Shown piece after piece: positions 10,401 through 21,224 of a stretch of DNA of 64,000 nt; positions within the stretch are counted from its first letter, which is position 1; every line of letters starts with the position of its first letter. A model generated the notes under the pieces. That model made no database searches and was not told the DNA's origin. It saw nothing but the letters and a program-made list of their open reading frames with translations. Where the stretch lies: NCBI GenBank assembly GCA_947561395.2, contig OX387187.1:28005829-28069828 (forward strand). The letters are read 5' to 3'. The position numbers were made by a program, and so were the translations under genes. The stretch is from Buxus sempervirens (Eukaryota; Streptophyta; Magnoliopsida; Buxales; Buxaceae).

Positions 10401-10939
10401 CCCAGGGGCCCGCAAACCAAGGCAGACCCATTGCATGAAAATCACTAAGTCTCCAACTTGAATAAATTAAGTAAAATCAATTCATTACACCTAAGTCCAA
10501 AGGGCCTCCTAGGCTTAGACGGAGGCCCACCAGAAGCACGTAGGGCTTAACCAAGCCCACCAAGGACATCGTGGGCCTTCCAACGGGGTCCACCCAGTCA
10601 GACTCAGATCACCTAAATTAAGCAAGATAAAATCAATTAAAGGGACCCACACCACTCAGGAGGTCCCGACAGACTTAACCAAATTGCATATCGGATTAGG
10701 AATCGGGTGAGATCAAAGTAAGCTGACTCAAACCAGGGAACCCACGGGACCCGTCATCCGATGGGGCGGACTGGGGTGTCTACGGAATTCCCCAGACCAC
10801 AACCGAGAACCGACTTAAAATCTCAAGCCGCAGACCAGAGCCCAAAATAGACAAGATTAGGCACCCAGGTGTCCGCCTGCACCCCATCAGGCGGTGGCGA
10901 CTCCGAACTTTCCCATGCGGCGTTTCCGATGCACGCACA
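7414..10939 (+). repeat. Giant solo LTR, family G, copy 1 (~3.5 kb)
   Basis: It splits the LINE reading frame. The target duplication is GTCCC (7409-7413) against GTCCT (10940-10944), and joining the flanks restores the LINE frame. The left end is eroded (TATCACCTCATTTTTGC, where other copies have TGTYAGCACCTCATTTTTGC). The right end is GCACGCACA. It shares with copies 2-4 GTTGGAATC-type units near the start (~7556-7770), hairpins before a TATA box (8138-8258), GGGCCCAC-rich middle DNA, a second hairpin pair (9837-9899), the CACCCCATCAGGCGGTGG block and TGGCGACTCC (10895-10904). No coding region was found. No internal domain or second LTR is present, hence 'solo'. It is probably gypsy; an Ogre/Tat affinity is only a guess. 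Confidence 0.85.
8138..8258 (+). promoter_or_regulatory. LTR copy 1 hairpins followed by TATA box
   Basis: Three inverted repeats in series. The first is a perfect 11-bp-arm palindrome, GTATCCGGCAT-TTG-ATGCCGGATAC (8138-8162). The second is TAGCCGGCC-ATGGA-GGCCGGCTA (8178-8200). The third has arms GTATCCAGCAT/ATGCCGGATAC, with one mismatch (8216-8240). A TATATA box follows at 8253-8258. The position fits the U3/R boundary of an LTR promoter. Promoter activity is inferred. Confidence 0.6.
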
Positions 10940-12269
10940 GTCCTCATCAATGATACTAGTTGGATCCCTCATTTGATTAACGAAAAAGGCCAACCAAACA
11001 TGACTGGAATGGACCATGTAAGAACAATGGCAAATTTATTCATTCCTGGAACAAAGCAATGGGATTTAACAACTCTCAGGAAATTGTGGTCAGAAGAAGT
11101 GGTTGAGATCACCAAAACTGTGCAAGTTCTCCCAGGTGAAGGGAAGGATTGTCCAATATGGAAGACAGGTAAATCAAGTAATTTTACATTTGCGTCTGCT
11201 TCTGATTTACATACTAATGGAGATGATATAGAGAAAAACAGGTTATGGAGGAAGCTATGGAATATGGCTTGTCCCCAAAAGCTAAGATTTTTCATTTGGA
11301 AGGTTATGAAAAATGGGGTGGCAACCAATGACTTGCTACGCATAAGATTGAATGTTCCAAGCCAGGAGTGTGTTCTATGTAATTGTTTTCCAGAAAAAAG
11401 CTCTCATCTGTTTACAGAATGCTTGTTCACTAGAGCTATAGCCTTTGTCACCATCGGAGGAAGAATTGATACCTTTGGTGTTCACAACTCAGTCAAAGAT
11501 TGGTGGTTTGATCGACTGCAATAAAAGGATGAGGATCCAGGAGAAGCAGAGACATGGGCAAATCTAAGCTAGGCCATATGGAAGATGAGGAATCAGGTAA
11601 TATTCAAGGGATCCCAACCTAACATAACTCTAACAATTTCTACCTGTCTTTTTCTTCAAGACGACTCAGTCAAAATAAGGGAGAAAGCAATGAAACCAGT
11701 AGAGCTTCAAGATAGATTGATCAAGTGGGAGCGTCCTCATGGGTTGAATGTAAAGGACAATGTGGATGGGACAGCAAAAGGAAGTCCTAGGCAAGCAGCC
11801 TGTGGAATAATATGTAGAGGACCAAATGGCGAATTCATGGCAGCTGAAGCTCACAAAATTGGTATAACTACAACAATTGTTGCAGAAGCTCGTGCGGTTT
11901 TAGAAGGAATCAAGATGGCGATGTAGCTAGGGTTTAAAAGACTGGAACTAGAAATTGATTCAAAAACCATTTGCTCTCTAATCAAGGAAGAAGTGGAAGA
12001 AGCTCCATGGTCCATAGCAGGAATCACTGCTAATATTTTGATTCTTATTAAACAGTTTGAATTTTTCTCCATTTCTCATGTGTTTAGGGAGGCCAATGCT
12101 GTGGCTAATTCCCTAGATAATTTTGCACTTAACTCCTATTCGTGTCTTTGGGTTAGGAAACCTCCAGGTCTCCTCTCCTCTGCGCTGTCTGCAGATTATT
12201 CAAAAACTTCTTTTGTAAGAACTTTTAAGTCATAGTTAATAAGATGCACTTTCTTTACCAAAAAAAAAG
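10940..12269 (+). pseudogene. LINE second half: zf-RVT and RNase H domains, poly(A) end
   Basis: Continues the frame left at 7413. WIPHLINEKG leads into the zinc-binding RT-associated domain (zf-RVT type: FFIWKVMKNGVATNDLL, then CVLCNCFPEKSSHLFTEC). An RNase H domain of plant LINE type follows (ACGIICRGPNGEF, AEARAVLEGIKMA, LEIDSKTICSLI, FREANAVANSLDNFA). Stops lie in the same frame at 11522 (TAA), 11570 (TAG) and 11924 (TAG), with no frameshift. The element ends at a run of nine A residues near 12260-12268. It is a dead element decaying by nonsense changes. Confidence 0.9.
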
Positions 12270-13867
12270 CTTGTCCATACCCTGTGTTTTATGTTTTTAA
12301 TCGTCTAAGGCCTTCACATGACCTGAGAAAGGTTGAAGAAGAAATAAAATGGAAGAAAGAAACTAAGAGGTTGTTGTTTCTGTAGCACAAAAGGAGATTG
12401 GGCTGAAACGATGTGTCAAAATGGTTGGAAAAGAGCTAAGCCGAACTGCCTTTGCGAGACCGGTTGGTTGAGAATAGCATATTTTTTATGAATAGACTAC
12501 CCAAATTGGACCAAAACAAGAACCATGTATGTGCCATAATTGAGACTTGATGTGACCAGACACATGTTGGGGCTACTAATGGGCCCAATAAGGGAAACCC
12601 TAATTGGGCCCACTGATGGGCCCGATCTAGATTTGATCCACAGTCCACGAACCAATGTAGAAAATGAAAGACTTAAATGAACCAAATCTAGAACGGGTTG
12701 AAGAGGCACTAGAACCGAACCGGTCCAAAGAACCAGTTGAATTGAGAGAAATGTAATATGAGTGGTTCCATACAAGCAATTAAGTTCAACCATTATTTTT
12801 TTGGAACTTGCATCCTGCAAGGTGTCTAAACAAAATTGGGTTACTTATACGGGTCCTTGGACCAGACCAATTTGAATCAAGTGATCACCTATACCTAAAC
12901 TCAATAGGTGATAGCGATGTTGAACCCTAAGTGATTTACTTCCTTTTGGCACACCCAAGTGGGCCAGGCCATGGGATGAGGGTATGCACACTTGGCATCA
13001 TGGTCAAAGTTGAAGATTTGGTCATGCCTAGAGATGGCACAATGCTAGTGATAGGTGGTTTCTAGTTGATTGATTGATGAGATACATGTAGGCATTCTTT
13101 GTGGGATACTATTGTTATCATCGCTGGTTATAAGCCAAGGTTATCAGTCCATTCATCATATGATATTAACACATTATTCTTAGGGCATTTTGGAGAAAAA
13201 AACATTAAACTATAGTATTTTTGGACTTATGGCTATGACTTTGGAGAAGTAGGATTTTTTGGAACTATTGACTTTTCCAAGTATGTTTTTGTAAATAAGT
13301 TGGAAAAGTAACCCCTTTCAATAATTTTCCTGATTTTATAAATATTGTATAAATGTATCTATTATTTTTAAAATATGAATAATGCTCATTGAAACCTTAA
13401 AAGACTTAATCTCCTTTAACTACTCACTATTCTTATTTCTTTAGAATACTTACTAAAAATTTTAAGAGACTATGATATACCATCTCACCCAACTAATTTT
13501 TATTTATCGAACATCTACTTGTATATAATTAAAAGGACATATCTTAAAGATCTTGAAATAAGGATAATTAAGCCTAAAATTTAATTTCGTAATAGATTTT
13601 AGAAATATCAAGTCAAAATTAAAGCAGTTTTAACAATGGAAATGCCTCTCATTACAACTTGGTGCTCAATACCCTTAACTTTTACCATGTATGAAAAAAG
13701 AAGAGAACATCTTGTGCAAAACAAGTCCAAATAAAGATCTTCAACTCTTATAATTTGATACCAGCAGGCCACCATGCATGTAGAATTGAATCTCTAATGG
13801 TAAATATAGTATGCACATATAATATACACATAGGCATCATTTTAGCGAAAGGTTATTTGTGAACCTG
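12270..13867. other. Non-coding spacer, nothing firmly recognised
   Basis: No coding sequence is supported. A short GGGCCC-rich patch near 12,565-12,640 (CTAATGGGCCCAATAAGGG) resembles the middle of the giant LTRs. The rest is AT-rich unique-looking DNA. Confidence 0.5.
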
Positions 13868-14306
13868 TGTGTCACAACCTGCTATGCTGGTGTTGATTAG
13901 GCGCCATGCAGTGCTTACTTGGGTACTTAAGTGGTGCAGTGCCTAGGACTTTCTAGAGTATTCTAGGATAATTCATGTGATTGTACATACTTGAACCCCT
14001 AGAATATTATAGAGAGTTAGAGGTTACCCTAGAAAAGTAAGGAAGGGTGTATGCTTGTAAATATCTAAGATATTCTGGTGGAAGGCTCTAGACAATGCCT
14101 CCTTACCGTCGGATCAAAGTAGGCTAGAATTAATCCTAGCCATCCATTGTACATAGAGGTGCCTATAAATAGGGGAGGCCTCATTTGGCCAAGGCACCAA
14201 GCAAGAGTTGTAGTTAAGAGATTCATAGTGCAATACATTCTCATTCTCTCAAACTCTCTTGTGCTCTCTTCCTTAGCAATCTTGGTTTCATTCCTAGCTT
14301 GGTCAA
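13868..14306 (+). repeat. LTR-like sequence with TATA box
   Basis: Begins TGTGTCACAACCTGC. It contains a strong TATA box, TATAAATA (14164-14171), in the context CCTATAAATAGGGGAGG, followed by a CT-rich leader with repeated TTCTCATTCTCTC. This layout is typical of a plant copia LTR promoter. The right end and any target duplication were not identified, so a solo LTR is only the best guess. Confidence 0.45.
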
Positions 14307-14558
14307 GGGGAAAAGGTTGACTAGACTTCACTACAAGGTTGGTGATTGCCCAAGTGCCGCACGGATAGCTCATGAGAAAGCAAGTTCGTGACATGTGGCT
14401 CACAAAAGGCAAACAACTGAATAATTTGGAAGGGGAAAAGGCTAACTTGACTTCACTACAAGGTTGGTGATTGCTCAAGTGCCACACGGATAGCTCATGA
14501 GAAAGCAAGTCCGTGACATGTGGCTCACAAAAGGCAAACAACTGAACAATTTGGAATT
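14307..14558. repeat. Two-copy tandem duplication, 126-bp unit
   Basis: Units 14307-14432 and 14433-14558 run from GGGGAAAAGG to CTGAAYAATTTGGA, with a few substitutions (for example CCGCACGG against CCACACGG). Reading frames crossing them on either strand are by-products of the repeat. Confidence 0.9.
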
Positions 14559-14738
14559 CAAAGATATTTATTTATGGGTACTTTCAACAAACACTTGGTA
14601 GGCAATATCACTAAAACATAATTGGAGGAGCTACTTGATTGTATCACTGGCTAATCCATTGCTGAAAATACCATAATCATCAAATGACTCTGTTTTCCAT
14701 AGTTTAATTGTTCAAACATACCAATGAAGAAAGGATTT

Positions 14739-15166
14739 TGTAACACCCCAAATCTGGATCATTTTTTTTTCATAACTCAAATCAAGGCATTAATTAGTGG
14801 TTTATAAAAATCAGCTCAAAAGATGGAGAGTAAAAGAACTAAGAGTTATTAGAGTGCTAGGAAGCTTAAATTATTCATTAGAATCTGAATCTTACTATTA
14901 CATCAAATATTCAAATAAAAGACAAACTAAAACTTAACTAACTCCCAAAACTCTACTAGATTGCCTACTAACATTTTAGGAAAATAAAAACACCTACATC
15001 AATATGCTACTCTTAGCTTCTGAATATTCTAGACTTCAAGCCCACTATCAGACTAACCCAAGGCGTGCTCTCCAAGATCACCTGAAAACAAAAAATTTAA
15101 AGGCAAGAATGAGATATAAAATCTCAGAAAGTAGCAACATGCATAAAAGAAAACAATTTATAAACA

Positions 15167-15210
<44 letters not shown>

Positions 15211-15614
15211 CCTTTACAAACCTTTTATGAGTTGCAAAACAATATCACAAGTATCGCTAAAACAAGAAGACAAAGCCGTATAAATCAAATCTACAAGTTT
15301 TCCTAAATTAATACAAATAGTTTTTCCCAAAACAATTCATCATGTTAATTATGTCATTATAACATTTCTTTTCAAAACTGTTCTTGTCAAAATATGACTA
15401 AACCGATCAATCAATCTCTTTCTTTTTAAAAGAAATCAAATCATTTATAAATAATAATTAAAGCTCACCTTCAAGTAGTAGCCTACCTTTACCGCAGGAT
15501 GTAAGCACATAGCATCCACACTTCCTCCTCAGGAGAATGCACATCTCTAGACCGCAGGCACCCCCTGCAGGAGATAGCATAACTCAACCGCAGAATGTGA
15601 ATACATAGTACCTA
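14739..15614 (+). repeat. TGTAACACCCC-type LTR-like sequence
   Basis: Starts TGTAACACCCCAAATC, a common start of plant LTRs. It contains an (AT)n microsatellite at about 15166-15206 and short repeats of the form CCGCAGGATGTAAGCACATAGC (15490-15610). At 15615 a second sequence with the similar start TGTAGCACCCC begins, so it may have been inserted into this one. The ends and target duplications are unresolved. Confidence 0.4.
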
Positions 15615-17533
15615 TGTAGCACCCCGGAACCAGATCTACCCATACAGGGCACCAACCCATCCCCAAGCTCTACTTATGGGCCCAAAAGAACCTAATTGAC
15701 ACAATCAAGGGCAATTATATAATAATCATCAAAGTGCAAATAAGTATAAGCAGCATGGAATAGAAATTTTCCATCTAATAAAAGTCATCTAGATAATAAT
15801 CTCCAAGGTGTGATACCTGTGTATAACAAAAATGTTCACTAAATACTTACCATATCTCTCACATATGTACAATCACCAACTAGAATCATAATCCAAAAGA
15901 AAGTTATTACATTCCTATTTACAATTCCCAAAAACTAAAACCAGCAACATATGGAGAACCCTACTATGGGCGGTAGTAGTCCTCTGGCTCTGCCCTAATA
16001 TTGTGTTCACATAGAGGATCTGAAAAATCATCCGGTAAAACAAAACATGCGTGAGACTTAAAGTCCCAGTAAGCAGCAAACATGCATGAATGGAAGCAGT
16101 TTATGCAATTCATATAACATCATGTTAATCTTCTCAGACATAAAGTGTAAAACTCACGAATAGGAATAGTTATGCAATTTTATGACATCATGCAAATATT
16201 CTCACATCAAAGCATCTAAATAGGATAATACATAAGATTAGTTCGATAGACCCAATCATTTACTACAAGCATATTCTGGCATGACTCATAATGTAAAACA
16301 AACCATTTGTAATGTTTATTAGAACCAATGCTTCAATGCACAAACCAAGTGGAATTTCCCATCCACTGCCATTTAACCAAGGCCAAGTGGAATTCCCCAT
16401 CCACTGCCATTCAACCAAGGCCAAGTGGAATTCTTCATCCACTACCATTTAATCAAGGCCAAGTGAGATTACACATTCACTGCCTAGTGGGACTACTCAT
16501 CCACTATTAAGTGAGATTACTCATTCGCTGACCAGTGAGATTACTCATTCACTGCCAATCAAACCCTAGGCCAGGTGCCTAGTCAAATCACATAAAAAAG
16601 CTCATCATACATTTACCAAATCAAATCAACACACACAAAGTGTAAGAAATAATCAATAATCACTTCACATCCAAAGCCAAATCAAAGTAAAATACATATA
16701 CCATAAGTCCACAAAACACACACCAAGGCTGAGTGGAATTCCCCATCCACTGCCCTTCAACCAAGGCCAAGTGAGATTACCCATTCACTGCCAATCAAAC
16801 CAAGGCTAAGCACCTTGTCACATTACATGAGAGGTCTCAACCTCACTTTCATAGATCCAAATCTACTACGAGTTTTGGGCACAAATTTGGATCGTAGTCC
16901 AATGAAGGGTAGACAAATTTTTTGTAATTTTATGGGCTTTTGAATCCTTCATTTGGGTATCAAACTCAAAAAGTGGTTTTGGTGAAAAAGGACAAAACTG
17001 GGATTTTAGGCATGAACTGGAAAGTTGACTTTTAATTGGTAAGGAATTAGGTCTTAGGAGTATTTTTAGTTGTTTCAAATGGGGGTAAAACCTTATTTCA
17101 TGTGAAGACTTAAGTAAACGAAGACATAAAATACACATGACATTTACTTAGTGTAGAAGGTTTAGGTTGATTGGGGAACATAGGGTGGAACAAAAAGGGT
17201 CAAGGATTGGAAAATCAGGACTTACGATTAGCTCCACGATTAATCGCCCCTGGGCGATTACCTTGCGATTAGCCTTGCGATTAATCACAGGGACTAATCC
17301 TGTCCCTAACGGAGATTGTTTTTGGGTGTTCTATTTTAGGATTAATCGCCAAATTCCAGAATTAATCGCTAGCTCGGGTTCTAGAATTTTTTTTTGGCCA
17401 TTTTCCAATACCAAATCCATACAAACCATTTCTAACCTTTCCAATGCCAAATGGGATGATCATAAAACATCCCAACATGCTTAAAACACCTTCCAAAACA
17501 GGAATCCATCCAAAAATACACATAAACACAAGT
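15615..17533 (+). repeat. Second TGTAGCACCCC-type LTR-like sequence
   Basis: Starts TGTAGCACCCCGGAACC. It shares phrases with the previous stretch (AAGCAGCAAACATGCATGAATGGAAGCAGTTTAT here, a weaker version near 15,130). It carries a minisatellite at 16348-16560 and 16730-16800 and an ATTAATCGC-rich patch at 17220-17365. It is interrupted at 17538 by giant solo LTR copy 2. DNA at 20873-21224 and after 27192 may be its continuation. Confidence 0.4.
16348..16560. repeat. Minisatellite, unit ~37 bp (CCAAGTGGAATTCCCCATCCACTGCC-like)
   Basis: About five to six degenerate copies with the core AAGTGGAATT...CATCCACTGCCA. Later units change to AAGTGAGATTACYCATTCACTGCC. Two more copies lie at about 16730-16800. 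Non-coding. Confidence 0.85.
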
Positions 17534-17538
17534 CCAAC

Positions 17539-20500
17539 TATGCGCACCCGGTTTCAGTCGCACGACGAGGCGCACGCAAAACGATGCGTGCCTTGGGATT
17601 TGTTTGGAGTCGCCACTGCCTGATGGGGTGCAGGCAGACACCTGGGTGCCTAAGTTCTTTTACTAAGGCTTGGTCTGCGGCTTGAGATTCTAAGTAGGTT
17701 CTCGGTTGCGGTCTGGGGAAGTCCGTAGACACCCCAGTCCACCCCGTCAAGTGACGGGTCCCATAAGTTTCCTTGGTTTGAGTCAACTCAGTTGGTCTCT
17801 CACTCACCCGATTCCTAATCCAGCATTCAATTTTGGTTAAGTCTGGCGGGACCGCCAAAGTGGTGTGGGTCCCTTTACTTGATTTTATCTTCTTATTATT
17901 GAATGAAGTGAGTCTGATTGGGCGGGCCCCGTTGGAAGGCCCGCGGATTCCTTGGTGGGCTTGGTTGAGCCCACGTGTCCCTTGTGGGCCTCAGTCTAGC
18001 CTGAGAGGCCCTTTGGGCTTTAGTTCAAATGAATTGATTTTACTTTAGGGTTTAAGTTAGATTATTTGAATGGATTCCATGCCAAAAGTGGGCCGGGATT
18101 GCTTTGTGGGCCCTTGAATGGGCCCCACAGTTGTTTGCCAAGTGATTTTGATTATCTTGATTTAATTATACCAAAGTGGGTCAAGCCTCGGGCTTGGGGC
18201 CCTTTACCTGGGCTTGGGCTCTAAAGCCCAAGACTTCCTGAGTTAGGGCTTTGAAACCCTAACCTTGGTTGGTTAATGGGATTGGTGGGCCCGACAGGCC
18301 CTGCCCGTGGTCTTGGCCAAACCACATCCTACTTTAAGCATGCATGGCCCAACTAGGGCTTGGGTGGGCCTCAAGTGGTATGGCCCACTCAAATCTTTTA
18401 TTTATCTTAGTTAAGCAAAAATAAATTGGTCGGGCTTGGTGGGCCCCGTTGGAAGGCCCACCGGAAATCAATTTGGACCGAGTCGGTCCATGGCCCATCT
18501 TGGGTTTCCGGGTGACCCGGAAACCCTTCTGGTTCTCTCAGATTGATCAAACACATCAAGAAAATCACATAAGCTCATCAAAATGGCAAAAATGGTATTC
18601 TGGCAGTGTAGCCGGCCTGAGATGCCGGTTACACGCAAGGTTCTGTGTATCCGGCATCTTTAGCCGGCTACACATGGGTTTCAGTGTATCCGGCATCTTT
18701 TGCCGGCTACAAGTGGGCTTCTGTTGATCCGGCCTGAGTTGCCGGATCAACACACAGAAGCCTCTTTTTTGGATTTTTGCATTGGGGTTGGGTTTTTGGG
18801 TCTCTTGGGATGTTCTAGCATTTGGGTGGGCCCCTGTGTGGGCCCACAGTGGTACAGAGAGAAGGGGAAGCCTCTACTTTTGTCTTCTTTGGTGGGTTTT
18901 TCAACAAGGAAAAGGAAAGGGGAGGCATGGGATGCTGCCTCCCTCCACATGAACCACATGCTATAATCCCACAGGGGCTACTTGGCCCCTGTTTTAGTCC
19001 TTGATCCGAGTAGAGCAGCAAGTACAAGGGCTACCCAAGAATACAAATAACAACACCTAAACGTGCCAAAATTCCAAAGAGATGGTCATGCACATTCTTC
19101 CTACCAAGCATGAGGGCTTGGTGGTTAGGAAGCATGCTTGACAGCATGCTACTGCTGGGGACTTGAGGCACTCGAATGAGTTAAAGTATTAGGTAGTAAA
19201 GGGGCTGGAGGAGCATGCATATTGGCATAAAACAGTAAGTACATGGGACAACAAATCATGCTCACATGCACATGGAAGCAGTAAGAATAAGAGATTAAAG
19301 GAACATGACAATGCTAGAAAACAAGAAGACAACCTCCAGGGGTACGACTAGCAAGAGCACACCCATGAGAAGTTGTGAGAAATTAAGGGAACATCAGAAA
19401 AAGGAATCTAATTTAGAAGGGAAATGGGGGGTTACTTGGGGTACATAAGATGACATGCACAAGAGGAACAAACTCCCACTTTAAATGAAACAAATTAATA
19501 GACCAAAAGAGCCATTAAGAGCATCTTATATGTTACCCTCTTCCTCCCTTGAAGACATGCTTGAAATGGTAAGACATGCTTGAAATGGGGAAGACAAAGT
19601 AGATAAAGAAAAGGCAAGACATGCTTGAAATGGTAAGAAACACATGGTTGAAAACACATGCTCATATGGAGCTCATTTTTATATATTATGGACAAAATAC
19701 CATGGGGAACATTACCTTGGGGCCTTGTGACCTTCGAGTGGTGTGCTCACCCTTTCTTGAAGCTTGAACACTATTAGAACACCACCTTCAAGGCACCACC
19801 AGCAGCTCCTTTGAGTTGCTTCTTAGGTGGAGATGAAGAAGGCAAAGAGAGAAGAGGGTTTTGGGAGAGATGGAGAAGAAGGTCTTGGGAGAGAGCAAGA
19901 GAGCTTGGGGGAGATGGGGGATCAAGACAAAAAAATGATCCCAACACAATGAGCCGACCCCCTCTTTTGCTAGGGTTTTTTCTTTTTATAAGGAATGACC
20001 AAACTTTAATTACTTTCCTACTTTTTCACCAAAACCCTAATCATTTGCCACTTGTGCCTCTTTTTAAATATAAGCAATGATGGTGAATCATTGCTTCAAG
20101 ACTTGGACGAATTCTCCACATGGAGAATTCATCCAACCACACATTTTTTATTTTCTTTTTTTCTTTATGTACTTTTATTATTATTATATTAGGATTTTTT
20201 GTTTTAAATTTTGGATGCACATGCATCTTTTAATTTTTTTCTTTTTCTTTTATTTTAAATACTTTGATTAGATTTTTAGCAGAAATATTAATTTTTAATT
20301 CAAAACTTTTCATTTTGCTGCTCTTTCTTCACTATTTGCCACGTGTGCAGTTTTTTCAGAAACTTTAACTGCCCACAACTCGCTCGTCTGATATCCGATT
20401 TTGGCAAACTTAGTGGCGTTGGAATCAGTGTGAGATTCCCTATCCACTGAATTTCAATTTAGCAGCAAATTCGAGTTTTTTAGCAGAAGTGCCGGGCCGC

Positions 20501-20867
20501 GTCCGGGAGCTGGTTTTGCTCATATTTCCTTGTCCGGGACTCCGATTCCAGCAAACTCAGTTGCGTTGGAATCGTGTCGAGATGCTCTTTCTGCTGATAT
20601 CAAATGAGGCAGCTGATCTGGGGTTTAGCAGAAAGTCAATTTCTGCTTTTCTCAGATTTGACCAGTCCATAACTTCTTCATCTGGACTCCGATTTGAGCA
20701 AACTCTGTTCCATTAGAATCGTATCGGAATCCTCTTTCCAATGGTAGGAAGCATGGCAACTGATTTGCACCAGATAAAAAGTCAACTTTTTGACTTTCTC
20801 AAGTTTGACTTTTCAATTAAAATATCATTTTTTGCATTTTGGGAGGTGCAAAAATGAGGTGCTTACA
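17539..20867 (-). repeat. Giant solo LTR, family G, copy 2 (3329 bp)
   Basis: Flanked by an exact 5-bp duplication, CCAAC (17534-17538 and 20868-20872). On the minus strand it runs from TGTAAGCACCTCATTTTTGC to GGTGCGCATA; the terminal CA has mutated to TA. It has about three tandem GTTGGAATC units (20390-20770), a 15-bp-arm hairpin (20103-20136), a TATAAAAA box (19983-19990 read in reverse), a hairpin array (18607-18752) and TGGCGACTCC (plus-strand 17606-17615). The middle is rich in GGGCCC, as in copy 1. No internal retroelement domain or gene was found, so it is a recombined solo LTR. Confidence 0.92.
19983..20136 (-). promoter_or_regulatory. LTR copy 2 hairpin plus TATA box
   Basis: The hairpin TTGGACGAATTCTCC-ACAT-GGAGAATTCATCCAA (20103-20136, one mismatch) sits 113 bp upstream, on the minus strand, of a TATAAAAA box (19983-19990). 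The sequence is unlike copy 1, but the place and form are the same. Confidence 0.55.
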
Positions 20868-20872
20868 CCAAC

Positions 20873-21224
20873 CACATGAAACTTTATTCAACCAACCAAA
20901 CTTAAACCAAAAATTGAAATATGATCAATATAGGTTGGAAATCCATGGAAAATCAATAGAAAACTAAACAAGATAGTTATACAACCAAAACCCTATGAAT
21001 TTTAGAAGCAAAAACCAACATGCAAATGATTTTCCAGTTTAACCAAACCCTAGGAAAGAGAAATACGAAAATCTAGTAAATTTATTTTAGTTGGAAGGGT
21101 TTGCTACTTACCTGTTTAATGGAGAAGTACAACTTCTCTTCAATCTTCCTCCTTCTTCTTCACCAAGCTTCCAAGCCCTCTACTCTCTCTCTTTCTCTCC
21201 TGTTCTATACATAGAACATAAAGA
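20873..21224. repeat. Older sequence between two giant solo LTRs
   Basis: AT-rich DNA with a CT-rich stretch (21130-21205) between the target duplications of solo LTR copies 2 and 3. It is probably the remnant of one older element into which both inserted 356 bp apart. No gene. Confidence 0.5.

Noticed and set aside
10895-10904. Primer-binding site marking the end of a 5' LTR, with an internal domain following
   Set aside because: The target duplication lies 35 bp further on, and the LINE frame resumes immediately after it, so no internal domain follows here.
14065-14541. 158-codon minus-strand frame with an internal repeat
   Set aside because: The internal repeat is the 126-bp DNA duplication in LTR-like sequence. 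No recognisable domain.
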